Positions 39,471-47,533 are shown, counted from the first letter of the stretch. The stretch: 48,236 nucleotides of DNA from Acidobacteriota bacterium (GCA_021826695.1 JAKAYS010000006.1:1-48236), one strand, 5' to 3'. The notes: a model not told the origin generated them from the sequence alone. Program-made: numbers and translations.

Positions 39471-40541
39471 CTATTTGCGAGCGAACCTTTCGTCCGCTGT
39501 GTCCTCTCCCGCTGCGGCGACTTGATTGCGCGTGGTGTGTTTCACATAGTACATGGCGGAGTCTGCCGCGCGAATGATGGAGTGAAGGTCCATGCCATCT
39601 TCAGGAAATGCTGCGACTCCAAAGCTGGCCTCCAGATGAAGATTCAGCCCAGCCTCCTTCAGAAAACTGGTGTTGCGAAGTTTGTCCAGTAAGCGCCGCG
39701 CCAGGTCGATGCCCCTAGGCTTGTCCTGGTGCGGCATAAGCACCACGAACTCATCCCCGCCATAGCGATAGCCGGTGTCGAGAAGGCCCAGACAGTCGCG
39801 CACCATGGTACCCACTTCCGCCAGTAAGCGAGTTCCGTTCAGGTGGCCATAGGTATCGTTGACGAGCTTGAAATGGTCCAGATCGAAGAAGATCAAACTG
39901 ACCGGCTTACCGGTCCGATGGCTGCGCTCCAGTGTGTGCTCCAGCCGTTCGTAGAGATGGCGGGCGTTGTACAGTCCAGTGCAATCGTCGGTAATGGTCA
40001 GCAGTTGAATTTGCTCAAAGCTGCGCGCGTTCTGGATGGCGATGGCGGCATAATCGCACAATGCATGCAGAAAAAATATTTCATGGTTGCGCATCGACTC
40101 TGGATGGCAGTTGACCAGTTGCAGCACACCGTAGGTTTTATTGCGTACCCGTAGAGGAAGGCAGATTAGAGACTCCACGCGTCCACCGTTTTCTGGAATT
40201 TCGTCCGACAGGTCGGCGTCTTCCGGCATGGTGGTCAGGATCATCGGCTCGCCGTGGAGCGCAACCCAGCCTGGGATGCCCTGACCCAGCGGAATCCGCT
40301 TGCGCCGCAGTTTCTCCGTCTGTCCGCCGGAGATGACGCCGTAGTAGAGTTGGCGTTTCTTCTCATCCAGAATCAGCAGGGACCAGGCCTGTGGGTTGAA
40401 GAAGCGGGTCATCTGCTGCATGATGTTATGCAGAATGGTGCTGAGATCGACGGAGGAAGTCAGCGCGCGCGCCACCTCGTGAAACGTCTGAATCTCCAGC
40501 GCAGGCTGTCCATCCGGGAATTGAATCAGTTTGTCCAACAA
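39471..40541 (-). CDS. GAF-GGDEF diguanylate cyclase
   Basis: About 356 residues: an N-terminal GAF sensor domain (about 15-170: FHEVARALTSSVDLSTILHNIM, GIPGWVALHGEPMI, SLICLPLRVRNKTYGVLQL) and a GGDEF domain (about 180-345) with LTITDDCTGLYNARHL and an intact GGDEF at residues 261-265. It should make cyclic di-GMP. The inhibitory RxxD site is not conserved: the equivalent residues are GLLD. No transmembrane segment is seen. The start is TTG; a second TTG at 40538 is better placed behind GAGG. It lies 38 bases after moaA on the same strand and is convergent with the sigma operon. Confidence 0.92.
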   Translation of the reverse strand: MLDKLIQFPDGQPALEIQTFHEVARALTSSVDLSTILHNIMQQMTRFFNPQAWSLLILDEKKRQLYYGVISGGQTEKLRRKRIPLGQGIPGWVALHGEPMILTTMPEDADLSDEIPENGGRVESLICLPLRVRNKTYGVLQLVNCHPESMRNHEIFFLHALCDYAAIAIQNARSFEQIQLLTITDDCTGLYNARHLYERLEHTLERSHRTGKPVSLIFFDLDHFKLVNDTYGHLNGTRLLAEVGTMVRDCLGLLDTGYRYGGDEFVVLMPHQDKPRGIDLARRLLDKLRNTSFLKEAGLNLHLEASFGVAAFPEDGMDLHSIIRAADSAMYYVKHTTRNQVAAAGEDTADERFARK

Positions 40542-40579
40542 GGCCTCAAACCGTACTGTATCGCAGAGTGTGGAGCAAG

Positions 40580-41656
40580 TCAGCCACCAATATGCACCAT
40601 GCTCCGTGATGGCTTCAAGAAGCCCGGCTCGCCGATGTGGTGCCGCGCCTCCTTCTGGTCCACCGTGCGCCGGATGAACTGGCCGAGCGAAGCGTCATCC
40701 GCCCCGCCGCGCATAACGCCAAATAAATCGTGGTCGAACTGGGAGAACAGACAGGTGCGGATTTTGCCGTCGGAGGTAAGTCGCACGCGGCTGCAATGTC
40801 CGCAAAACGGGTGCGACACCGGAGCGATGATGCCCATTTCTCCGATGCCATCGGCAAACGTATAGCGCAACGCGGTTTCGCTGGCTGTATTGGGAGACAA
40901 CGGTACGACGCGCTGAAAACTGTTCAGGGCTGTCAGAATTTCTTCCAGCCGTACGACAACTTCCGGCGTCCAGACGCGATCTTCTTCAAGCGGCATAAAC
41001 TCGATAAAACGCACGATAACGCCTTCATCGCGAGAAAATTTCGCGAACTCGACAATCTGGTCTTCATTGAAGCCGCGCAGCAGCACGCAGTTGACTTTTA
41101 CCGGATCGAGGCCGACGCGCTTGGCGGCGCGGACCCCGGCAAGTACTTTGTCGAAGCTGTCGGGTACACGCGTAATCCGCGCAAATTTCTCGTGGTCCAC
41201 CGCGTCCATGCTGACGGTGATGCGAGTCAGCCCGGCATCTTTCAATGGCTGGGCCAAATCTTCCAACAGATGACCATTGGTGGTCAGTGCAATGTCGAGC
41301 GGATGGCCCTCCCCTGCCGCCAAAGGAGTACCGTCGGTCGCAAAAGCTGTCCGCATTTCGGCCAGCGCCGCGACCATCTGGACCAGACCTTTGCGTAGCA
41401 GTGGCTCGCCGCCAGTGAGACGGACTTTCTCAATCCCCAGCGAAACGAATACGCGCACCATGCGGAGATAATCGGCAATGGGCAGTTCGGCATATTGCGC
41501 GCCTTCCGTGCCGGTGCGGCAGTAGACGCATTTGTAGTTGCAGCGGTCGGTAACGGAGACGCGGATATCCGTAATGGCGCGACCATGCTTATCGGTCAGG
41601 CGCGAAGGTGCTGCTGGACTGCTGCCTGTCGTCGGATTGGGCGCGAATACGGCCAT
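40580..41656 (-). CDS. moaA: GTP 3',8-cyclase (molybdenum cofactor biosynthesis protein A)
   Basis: Radical SAM enzyme that with MoaC turns GTP into cyclic pyranopterin monophosphate, the first step to molybdenum cofactor. Seen: CNYKCVYC (Cys39, Cys43, Cys46), LTGGEPLLRKGL, TTNGHLL, NCVLLRGFNEDQI, the C-terminal iron-sulfur motif CGHCSRVRLTSDGKIRTC, and the functional terminal Gly-Gly. A roughly 30-residue insert after GEPLLRKGL (FATDGTPLAAGEG) is unusual. The frame opens at TTG 41662; ATG 41656 is preferred. The 5' leader carries a Moco-riboswitch-like structure. No other moa genes are here. Confidence 0.96.
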   Translation of the reverse strand: MAVFAPNPTTGSSPAAPSRLTDKHGRAITDIRVSVTDRCNYKCVYCRTGTEGAQYAELPIADYLRMVRVFVSLGIEKVRLTGGEPLLRKGLVQMVAALAEMRTAFATDGTPLAAGEGHPLDIALTTNGHLLEDLAQPLKDAGLTRITVSMDAVDHEKFARITRVPDSFDKVLAGVRAAKRVGLDPVKVNCVLLRGFNEDQIVEFAKFSRDEGVIVRFIEFMPLEEDRVWTPEVVVRLEEILTALNSFQRVVPLSPNTASETALRYTFADGIGEMGIIAPVSHPFCGHCSRVRLTSDGKIRTCLFSQFDHDLFGVMRGGADDASLGQFIRRTVDQKEARHHIGEPGFLKPSRSMVHIGG

Positions 41657-41751
41657 GCTCAAGTACTATCCATCGGAAGCGGAAGGACCCAGATTGGAAG
41701 CAGGAAAGTCCATGAGCACGCGGCCTGAAGACACACCTAGACCGGAGTCGG

Positions 41752-41871
41752 AAGGGCTTCCTTTCCAATGCGGTCTGGGATTTTTTCAGACCGCGGGAGG
41801 CGCAGCCGTTTCCAGCCATGCCCTGGGTTCCCACATGCGGAACTCCGCCGCAGCAGCCAGGGTATTCCCGT
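41752..41871 (-). promoter_or_regulatory. Molybdenum-cofactor riboswitch candidate in the moaA leader
   Basis: Read on the minus strand, CCCTGG (41862-41857) pairs with CCAGGG (41826-41821), enclosing GTTCC/GGAAC-type stems. Then come GGGC, a hairpin, GCCTCCCG (about 41801-41794), a strong GCGGTCTG/CAGACCGC hairpin (41794-41787 and 41777-41770) and GGAAAGG (41766-41760). The order CCAGGGC, hairpin, GCCTCCCG, hairpin, GGAAAGG is the same as in the E. coli moaA Moco RNA as I recall it. It lies about 100 bases before the moaA start. No T-rich terminator follows, so control of translation is more likely. Confidence 0.75.
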
Positions 41872-41899
41872 AAGGCAACTGCGGTCGGAAGACATCTCC

Positions 41900-41928
41900 A
41901 GTATAGAAGGTACGAAGATTTTGTGTTA
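41900..41928 (-). promoter_or_regulatory. moaA: Candidate moaA promoter
   Basis: On the minus strand TAACAC (41928-41923) and TATACT (41905-41900) are separated by 17 bases. Transcription would begin near 41893, just before the riboswitch-like structure, giving a leader of about 235 bases. The -35 overlaps the stop codon of the YcxB-like gene. Confidence 0.45.
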
Positions 41929-42477
41929 CGCGGAGTCCGGCATGTGGATAGCCAGCAGGACGCGAAGTTCATCGATCTGTTCCGGCGGCAGGCCGCGCTT
42001 CGGAATGATGTCGGACACGCGCTGCGGACCGCGCAGCAGAAAGATCAGCGAGCCTTCTCGCCATGTTTTGTAGGCAGACCAGGGGCGGAACTGTGGTGAT
42101 TTCGCGCTGTCTACCAAGTGCAGTCCGTCTGGATCGACGGAAAGGACGCGCGGAATGCGGGCGATTCGTCGCTCGTAGCCCTGACGCGCCACCTTCGGGC
42201 CAAGAACGTATTGATAGAGGACGGCTGCGAGGAGCGCCACCGGAATCCATTTCCCGCTGCCGCTCAATTGAGGATCGCTGAGTATATGGGCAAGGAAAAT
42301 CAGCGCAACTACGGCGAACACCGCGAACTTCCACCTGGAAGGGTTCAGGGTCTGTTGCGCTCGTCGGCGTATGCTGCCCCGCAGAAACTTCGGAACGCCG
42401 AGTATGTTGGCCTCCTGCATTTCTTCTACAGTCAGCGGACCTTGAATTTCCATGGGAGACAAGATATCACGCAGCAT
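41926..42477 (-). CDS. YcxB-like membrane protein
   Basis: About 183 residues with two hydrophobic segments (FAVFAVVALIFLAHIL, residues 51-66, and WIPVALLAAVLYQYVL, 77-92), followed by a YcxB-type C-terminal domain: LSVDPDGLHLVD, FRPWSAYKTWREGSLIFLL and IIPKRGLPPEQIDELR. The function of the family is unknown. The frame runs up to 42708 inside the ETF-QO gene, but ATG 42477 lies two bases after its stop, suggesting translational coupling. ATG 42453 is an alternative. Confidence 0.75.
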   Translation of the reverse strand: MLRDILSPMEIQGPLTVEEMQEANILGVPKFLRGSIRRRAQQTLNPSRWKFAVFAVVALIFLAHILSDPQLSGSGKWIPVALLAAVLYQYVLGPKVARQGYERRIARIPRVLSVDPDGLHLVDSAKSPQFRPWSAYKTWREGSLIFLLRGPQRVSDIIPKRGLPPEQIDELRVLLAIHMPDSA

Positions 42478-42478
42478 A

Positions 42479-44203
42479 TTACATGCCGTCGTAGTTGGGG
42501 CCGCCGCCGCCCTCGGGTGGGACCCAGGTGATGATCTGGTAGGGATCCTGAATATCGCAGGTTTTGCAGTGGACGCAGTTGGCAAAATTGATGTGCAGCT
42601 TTTTTTCTGGCGCGGAGTTGGCTTCGCCGGACTCCTCGACCATTTCGTACACCGCAGCGGGGCAGAAATACTGGCAGGGATTGCCGAATTCTTTCGTGCA
42701 GCGGTCATTGCAGATGTTCATATCGGCGATGACGAGATGCGTAGGCTGGTCGTCCTCATGCCGCGTGCCGGAATGGTAGACGTCCGTGAGCTTGTCGAAG
42801 GTCAGCTTGCCGTCGCCTTTGGCCGCGCCAAGGAACTGTGCGCGACCATCACCATATAAACTCAGCGCATCGATATGCCGCATGTTCTGGTAGCGGGGAT
42901 GCGATTGGGAATCTGGCCCTAGGTTGGCCCCGCGCATTACCTGTTGCAGGCCAGCTTTCATCATGCCCTTCCATAGACCATGCTCGAAGGCCTGATGAAA
43001 GTTGCGGACGGGATACAGTTCGTCGCGAATCCAACTGGCATCGACCCGTGCCTTATACGCGGCCAGTTGTTTAGCGGAGGCATCGCCACTCAACAGCCCA
43101 TCGAAGGCGGTCTCCGCAGCCAACATGCCACTTTTAATGGCAAGATGAATGCCCTTTAGCCGCTGCGAATTTAGAAATCCCGCCGAGTCTCCGGCCAGCA
43201 TCCAGCCATTGCCGTAAGGCTGCGGCACAGAATTCCATCCTCCGTAGGGCAGGCTCTTCGCGCCGTAGCGGACCATCTTGCCGCCTGCGAGAAGGCTGCG
43301 CACAAAAGGATGTTCCTTGAACGATTGAAAGACATGGTGCGGGTCAGTGCGCGGGTCTTGATAGTCGAGACCGGTGACGTAGCCAACCGACAGCAGAGTA
43401 TCGCTGATGCCGTAAATCCACGCGCCGCCGTACTCTTTCGTGGTCAGCGGATAACCCAGAGTGTAGATCACTTCGCCCTTGGCGACGCGTCCAGCTGGGA
43501 CCTCCCACAGTTCCTTGATGCCGACGCCGTAGACCTGCACGTGGTCGGGATCTTCAAGATGATAGCGTTCGTTCAGTTGCTTTGTGCAGGAACCGCGCGG
43601 GCCTTCGCAGAAGATTGTGACCTTCGAGCGCAGATCGTATCCGGGTTCAAAATTGGCCTTGGGCTGGCCGTTCTTGTCCACGCCTTTGTCGTCGGTGCGG
43701 ACGCCAAGCACGGTGTCGCCATCGAGCAGGACTTCGCTGGCGGCAAAGCCGGTAAAAACGGTGATGCCCGCCGCCTCCACCTTTTCCGCCATCCACTTCA
43801 CAAATTTGTTGATGGAGATGACGTAGTTGCCGTGGTCGCGCATGGGCGGCGGCGTGAAAGGAAATTTGCGCTTGCCGGTACGCGTCAGGAAGTAGACAGA
43901 CTCTTTGGTGCATTCGCCGTCGAGCGGCGCTTCTTTCTCAAAACCGGGCAACAGTTCGCGCATGGAACGCGGGTCGAGCAGCGCGCCAGACAGGCAGTGC
44001 TGTCCGGCTTCGCGCGACTTTTCCAGCACATAGATATTTTCTTTGCTCAGCGGGGCATCGGGATGCGCGGCGTTATGCGCGTCGATAAGCTGCGAAAGCC
44101 GCAGCGCGCAGGCCATCCCTGCCGGGCCGCCGCCAACGATGACCACGTCCGCCTCCATCTGCGGGCGCTCGATGCCTTCAAGAGGCTTACGAAAGTGGAT
44201 CAT
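42479..44203 (-). CDS. Electron transfer flavoprotein-ubiquinone oxidoreductase
   Basis: Membrane-associated FAD and 4Fe-4S enzyme passing electrons from ETF to quinone. About 574 residues. Seen: FAD-binding VVIVGGGPAGMACALRL at about residues 20-36, NKFVKWMAEK, CEGPRGSC, AGDSAGFLN (second FAD contact), and a C-terminal ferredoxin-like domain with the cluster cysteines in YFCPA and NCVHCKTC. The frame extends to 44263, overlapping the toxin gene, but ATG 44203 (MIHFRKPLEG) lies just after the toxin stop and suits the family. It completes the set with etfA and etfB upstream. Confidence 0.95.
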   Translation of the reverse strand: MIHFRKPLEGIERPQMEADVVIVGGGPAGMACALRLSQLIDAHNAAHPDAPLSKENIYVLEKSREAGQHCLSGALLDPRSMRELLPGFEKEAPLDGECTKESVYFLTRTGKRKFPFTPPPMRDHGNYVISINKFVKWMAEKVEAAGITVFTGFAASEVLLDGDTVLGVRTDDKGVDKNGQPKANFEPGYDLRSKVTIFCEGPRGSCTKQLNERYHLEDPDHVQVYGVGIKELWEVPAGRVAKGEVIYTLGYPLTTKEYGGAWIYGISDTLLSVGYVTGLDYQDPRTDPHHVFQSFKEHPFVRSLLAGGKMVRYGAKSLPYGGWNSVPQPYGNGWMLAGDSAGFLNSQRLKGIHLAIKSGMLAAETAFDGLLSGDASAKQLAAYKARVDASWIRDELYPVRNFHQAFEHGLWKGMMKAGLQQVMRGANLGPDSQSHPRYQNMRHIDALSLYGDGRAQFLGAAKGDGKLTFDKLTDVYHSGTRHEDDQPTHLVIADMNICNDRCTKEFGNPCQYFCPAAVYEMVEESGEANSAPEKKLHINFANCVHCKTCDIQDPYQIITWVPPEGGGGPNYDGM

Positions 44204-44223
44204 GTTGGACCAGCTTTCTTGCG

Positions 44224-44646
44224 TTATTTTGCTTCCCACGGATTGACAAGCTGGATGCCGCACGCCTCGAAATCTGCAATATTGCGTGTCGCCAGAGTTG
44301 CGTTGTGAGCGCGGACGATCGCTGCGATCTGTGCGTCCGCCGGACTGATGGGCTTGCCTTTCGTGCGCCGTGCAGACGCGATCTTCGCATAAAGTCGCGC
44401 AGCTTCACTATCGAAAGGCAGCGTCCGTCCACCGAAATCCTCCGCGAACATGGATTCAGCCTCCCTTAGTAAGTGGTTCCTTCTTCTTCCTGGAGGCAAT
44501 AGCTCAACTCCATAAAAGATTTCCGCTTGGGTGATGGCGGTAACAGTCGTTTGAGGGCCGCGCCGCTGCCGTATCCACGCAATCACGCGTGAAGATGGAC
44601 TGGGACGCATCAGCTCCGACAGGACATTCGTGTCGAGGACGATCAC
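44224..44646 (-). CDS. PIN-domain toxin, FitB/VapC type
   Basis: A 140-residue PIN-domain ribonuclease. Seen: [13 protein letters not shown] with Asp5, AEIFYGVELLP with Glu42, ISPADAQIAAI with Asp104 and LATRNIADFE with Asp125, so the acidic active site is complete. The sequence around RPSPSSRVIAWI and LPFDSEAARLYA is typical of FitB. Its ATG overlaps the antitoxin stop by four bases. It ends 21 bases before the ETF-QO start. Confidence 0.93.
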   Translation of the reverse strand: MIVLDTNVLSELMRPSPSSRVIAWIRQRRGPQTTVTAITQAEIFYGVELLPPGRRRNHLLREAESMFAEDFGGRTLPFDSEAARLYAKIASARRTKGKPISPADAQIAAIVRAHNATLATRNIADFEACGIQLVNPWEAK

Positions 44647-44894
44647 TCGCTGAAGTCCGGCGGTTCGCGCATGGGTTCGCGCTTGGGGAGTTCCAGTTCG
44701 ACGCCGCCGAACGGTGCGAATCGTTTTCGTATCGCTTCTGCGAGATTTTCCGTAGGTTGCGCGGCAGGCCTATCCAACGATTCGCGAAGTATTTCCCTGG
44801 CTTCTTCCTCCATGGAACAACCATGATGCGCCGCGCGAATGCGAAGCTTCATCTTGGTTTTATCGTCGATTTGGCGAATCGTCAGCGTAGCCAT
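44643..44894 (-). CDS. FitA-type ribbon-helix-helix antitoxin
   Basis: An 83-residue protein with an N-terminal ribbon-helix-helix domain ([34 protein letters not shown]), typical of FitA/StbC antitoxins, and an acidic/Pro-rich C-terminus ([16 protein letters not shown]) that should wrap and inhibit the PIN toxin. It overlaps the toxin gene (ATGA). Palindromes directly upstream are probable binding sites for the complex. Confidence 0.9.
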   Translation of the reverse strand: MATLTIRQIDDKTKMKLRIRAAHHGCSMEEEAREILRESLDRPAAQPTENLAEAIRKRFAPFGGVELELPKREPMREPPDFSE

Positions 44895-44900
44895 ACGTCC

Positions 44901-44928
44901 ATGCTAGCATTGCTTGCAATGATTGCAA
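44901..44928 (-). promoter_or_regulatory. Autoregulatory promoter/operator of the FitAB pair
   Basis: A perfect inverted repeat TTGCAAT-N-ATTGCAA (44914-44928) overlaps a -35-like TTGCAA, and a perfect 10-bp palindrome ATGCTAGCAT (44901-44910) overlaps a -10-like TAGCAT, with a 16-base spacer. Transcription would start at or next to the antitoxin ATG (44894), giving an almost leaderless message. Confidence 0.65.
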
Positions 44929-44934
44929 AAGCAG

Positions 44935-45936
44935 CTACGCTACGGCTTTCACTTTCTTGATCTCTTCAATCAGCGGCGGCACGATGTCGAACAGGTTGGC
45001 CACCACGCCGACATCGGCAATCTCGAAGATAGGCGCTTCCGCGTCTTTGTTGATCGCGACAATAGTGCGCGAGCCTTTCATGCCGACGATGTGCTGGATC
45101 GCTCCGCTGATGCCGAGCCCGATATAGAGCTTCGGCGCAATGGTCTGGCCGGAGCTGCCGATCTGCCGGTCGAGTGGCAGCCAGCCGGAGTCGCAAATGG
45201 GCCGCGACGCTGCAATATCGCCGCCAAGCAGTTGCGCCAACTCTTCCGCCATCGCCAAATGCTTTTGCTCCTTGATGCCGCGACCGACGGCAACGATGAC
45301 TTCCGACTGGGAAAGATCGACGGCCTGCTTGGCTTCTTTGAAAATTTCATGTGCCTGCACGCGGACTACGCCGTCCGGCACGGTCACGTTGATGGTCTCG
45401 ATGGGCGCGGTCCCGGCTTCCGCCATGTCGCCGCGAAAAGCAGCGTTCTGAAAAGTCGCCATCCACAGATTCCCGTCGTCTGTAAAAGACACATCCGCAG
45501 CGAATTTGCCCTGAAACATTTGCCGCGTAAACAGCAGCTTGCCATTCTCGTATTTGTAGCCGACGGCGTCGGGAATGACAGTCTTGCCCAGCGACAACGC
45601 CAGGCTGGGAGCGAAATCGCGCACCTGATAGGTATGCGGCATCAGCACCAGCTTGGGCTGCTTCTCGGACAAAAATTCCTTCAGCACATGCACGTAAGCG
45701 TCGGAAGTATAGACGGCCAGGTGAGGAGATTCGATGGCGTAAACCTTTGCCGCTTTTCTGGTAGCCAACTCCAACGCGATGTCGCCAATCCCGCTGCCGA
45801 GCACCGCGATTTCCACCTGCCAGCCGGTATCTTTCGCGATGGCCTGCGCAGCGGCGATAGTTTCAAAGGAGACGCGGTTCAGCTTGCCCGCCGCGGCGGG
45901 CTGCTGTTCGACGAGGACCAGAATAGTGTCAGCCAT
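44935..45936 (-). CDS. etfA: Electron transfer flavoprotein subunit alpha
   Basis: FAD-carrying ETF subunit, about 333 residues. Seen: N-terminal [23 protein letters not shown], and the C-terminal FAD domain with [70 protein letters not shown]. The frame opens at 45951, but ATG 45936 ([11 protein letters not shown]) is the better start, with GGAATCGAG upstream. It has its own candidate promoter and operator. The FitAB pair starts just past its end. Confidence 0.96.
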   Translation of the reverse strand: MADTILVLVEQQPAAAGKLNRVSFETIAAAQAIAKDTGWQVEIAVLGSGIGDIALELATRKAAKVYAIESPHLAVYTSDAYVHVLKEFLSEKQPKLVLMPHTYQVRDFAPSLALSLGKTVIPDAVGYKYENGKLLFTRQMFQGKFAADVSFTDDGNLWMATFQNAAFRGDMAEAGTAPIETINVTVPDGVVRVQAHEIFKEAKQAVDLSQSEVIVAVGRGIKEQKHLAMAEELAQLLGGDIAASRPICDSGWLPLDRQIGSSGQTIAPKLYIGLGISGAIQHIVGMKGSRTIVAINKDAEAPIFEIADVGVVANLFDIVPPLIEEIKKVKAVA

Positions 45937-45993
45937 ATTGCTCGATTCCAAAAGTCAGCCCATGCAGAGGCACGGGCTGGCGGTACGAAAACT

Positions 45994-46025
45994 TTTATAG
46001 TCGATTGACAGATACTGCAATCGAC
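45994..46025 (-). promoter_or_regulatory. etfA: Candidate etfA promoter with 8-bp inverted repeat
   Basis: On the minus strand a perfect inverted repeat GTCGATTG (46025-46018), 10-base spacer, CAATCGAC (46007-46000) directly abuts TATAAA (45999-45994). A TTGCAG inside the repeat gives a 15-base spacing to TATAAA. The layout suits a dimeric repressor covering the promoter. Confidence 0.5.
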
Positions 46026-46035
46026 AAAGTAGCGC

Positions 46036-46146
46036 TTGTCATCCTGAGTGAAGCGAAGGATCCAGAGGGTGATAGCAGCTATGATGAGGCGAATATGCTC
46101 TGGATTCTTCACTCGTCGCCGCAGCGACCTTCGTTCAGAATGACTC
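46036..46146. repeat. Dispersed palindromic element, copy E (full)
   Basis: Left end CTTGTCATCCTGAGTGAAGCG then GAAGGATCCAGAGGG; right end inverted, CTCTGGATTCTTCACTCGTC, GCCGCAGCGACC, TTCGTTCAGAATGACTCC. It lies between etfA's promoter and the small membrane gene. Confidence 0.8.
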
Positions 46147-46198
46147 CCCTCTGATAACGAACTGCATTTACTATGAAGCTGCTCTCAAACGTCCTTCG

Positions 46199-46477
46199 TC
46201 AGTCGAACTCGGGCGTTCCTTTGCGCATTACCGTACCGGCCACAATGCACACCAGCGACAGTATTCCCGCTACGATCATGTAATAGCCCATGGGATGGAT
46301 CCAGCCCGGGTCGTAGGTGAAGTCCTGCCCCGCCCATACGGTCAACAGCGTGGCCATGATTCCCAAAATACCACCCATCACTTGCAGTTTGAGTCCGCGA
46401 AAACGGCGCTTGTCGAGCGCGGCCACTTGGTCCGGTGTCAAGTTGCGTTCTTCGGGAGGCAGCAGCATGTTCGGCAT
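46199..46477 (-). CDS. Small two-helix membrane protein
   Basis: About 92 residues. It has a charged N-terminus (LLPPEERNLTPDQVAALDKRRFRGLKLQ) and two hydrophobic segments (VMGGILGIMATLLTVWAG and GYYMIVAGILSLVCIVAGTVM). I do not recognise a family. The frame extends to 46543, but TAGGAG about ten bases before ATG 46477 supports the shorter form. It sits between etfB and etfA on the same strand; a role with ETF is possible but unsupported. Confidence 0.65.
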   Translation of the reverse strand: MPNMLLPPEERNLTPDQVAALDKRRFRGLKLQVMGGILGIMATLLTVWAGQDFTYDPGWIHPMGYYMIVAGILSLVCIVAGTVMRKGTPEFD

Positions 46478-46552
46478 CGTTTTGGTTCTCCTACCATTCT
46501 TGATGTGTGCTGTTTGGCCACCAGCTTTCGGCCAACAACACATACAAGATTA

Positions 46553-47323
46553 TTAAATCACGCGGGCTTCATTCCGCAGCTTATCGACCAGTTTTTTTGC
46601 AATTTCGCCCGGCGTGCCTTGCAGCATTTCGGTCTTTTTTTGCTTTACGGGAACATACAGGCGCTCGATTTTTTGCATATTTGCGCCCAGCTTGCTCCGC
46701 ACATCGGCCAGCGTCAACTGCTTGACGGGCTTGTTTTTCGCCTGTTTGATGCCGATCAGCGTAGCGTAGCGCAGCTTGTTGATGCCGCTCTGGATGGTCA
46801 GCAGGCAGGGCAGCGGCATGTCCATCAACTGATAATGGCCAGCCTCCAGTTCGCGCTTCAGGCGGACGCCGGTTTCCGTTTTTTCGATGCCGATAATGAT
46901 GGTGGCGTGCGGCCAGCCGAGAATCTCCGCCAGCAGGACGCCGGTTTGCGCGAAGCCGTAGTCGTCCGATTGCAGGCCGGTAAAGACCATGTCGAAGGTC
47001 TCGCCTTCCATGGCGGCGGCAATCGCCCGCGCCGTACTCACAGCATCCAGACTGGCGAACGAGTCGTCGATCAAATGGATGGCCCGGTCGGCACCCTTGG
47101 CCAGCGCCTCGCGCAACACCTGCTGCGAACGCGCCGGGCCAGCGGTCACGACGACCACTTCGCCGCCATGCTTTTCTTTCTGCCGCAAAGCTTCTTCTAG
47201 CGCGTAGGCGTCCGGCTCATTCACTTCATACGAAACGTCTTCGCGGATCCAAGTGCCCGCCTCATTCAGCTTGAGCGGCGCGTCTTTCTGTGGGACCTGC
47301 TTGATGCAAACAAGAATCTTCAT
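46553..47323 (-). CDS. etfB: Electron transfer flavoprotein subunit beta
   Basis: AMP-binding ETF subunit, about 256 residues. Seen: MKILVCIKQVPQKDAPLKLNE, NEPDAYALEEALRQKEKHGGEVVVVTAGP, FTGLQSDDYGFAQTGVLLAEILGWPHAT and the recognition-type segment LPCLLTIQSGINKLRYATLIGIKQAKNKP. The frame opens at 47521, but ATG 47323 starts the family sequence. No strong ribosome site is visible. It is the first gene of the etf cluster. Confidence 0.96.
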   Translation of the reverse strand: MKILVCIKQVPQKDAPLKLNEAGTWIREDVSYEVNEPDAYALEEALRQKEKHGGEVVVVTAGPARSQQVLREALAKGADRAIHLIDDSFASLDAVSTARAIAAAMEGETFDMVFTGLQSDDYGFAQTGVLLAEILGWPHATIIIGIEKTETGVRLKRELEAGHYQLMDMPLPCLLTIQSGINKLRYATLIGIKQAKNKPVKQLTLADVRSKLGANMQKIERLYVPVKQKKTEMLQGTPGEIAKKLVDKLRNEARVI

Positions 47324-47498
47324 AATGTGGGCGTTGGCCCCAGCATGCAAAAACGAAACTGGGGCGACTCGGTAGTGTAACGGAGTTCGAGTGCTGTGGT
47401 CGAGGGGAAGGTTAGACGGTTTTCTCGGTTTCTTCCCTGTAGTTGCACCACGTCCTTCTGAGCTATTTACAAATCGGGTATCGTGATAATAGAAATGC

Positions 47499-47527
47499 TT
47501 GCATTTTCGCCTTTCATTCACTATAGT
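47499..47527 (+). promoter_or_regulatory. Promoter of the HD phosphohydrolase gene
   Basis: TTGCAT (47499-47504) and TATAGT (47522-47527) are spaced by exactly 17 bases. The predicted transcription start falls at about 47534, the first base of the GTG start codon, so the message would be leaderless. Confidence 0.6.
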
Positions 47528-47533
47528 CGTTAA

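Noticed and set aside
41770-41794. GCGGTCTG/CAGACCGC hairpin as a transcription terminator
   Set aside because: The T run is in the loop and no T tract follows the stem on either strand. It fits better as a helix of the Moco riboswitch-like RNA.
43310-44308. 332-codon frame opposite the ETF-quinone oxidoreductase gene
   Set aside because: Shadow frame; the minus-strand gene carries all expected motifs.
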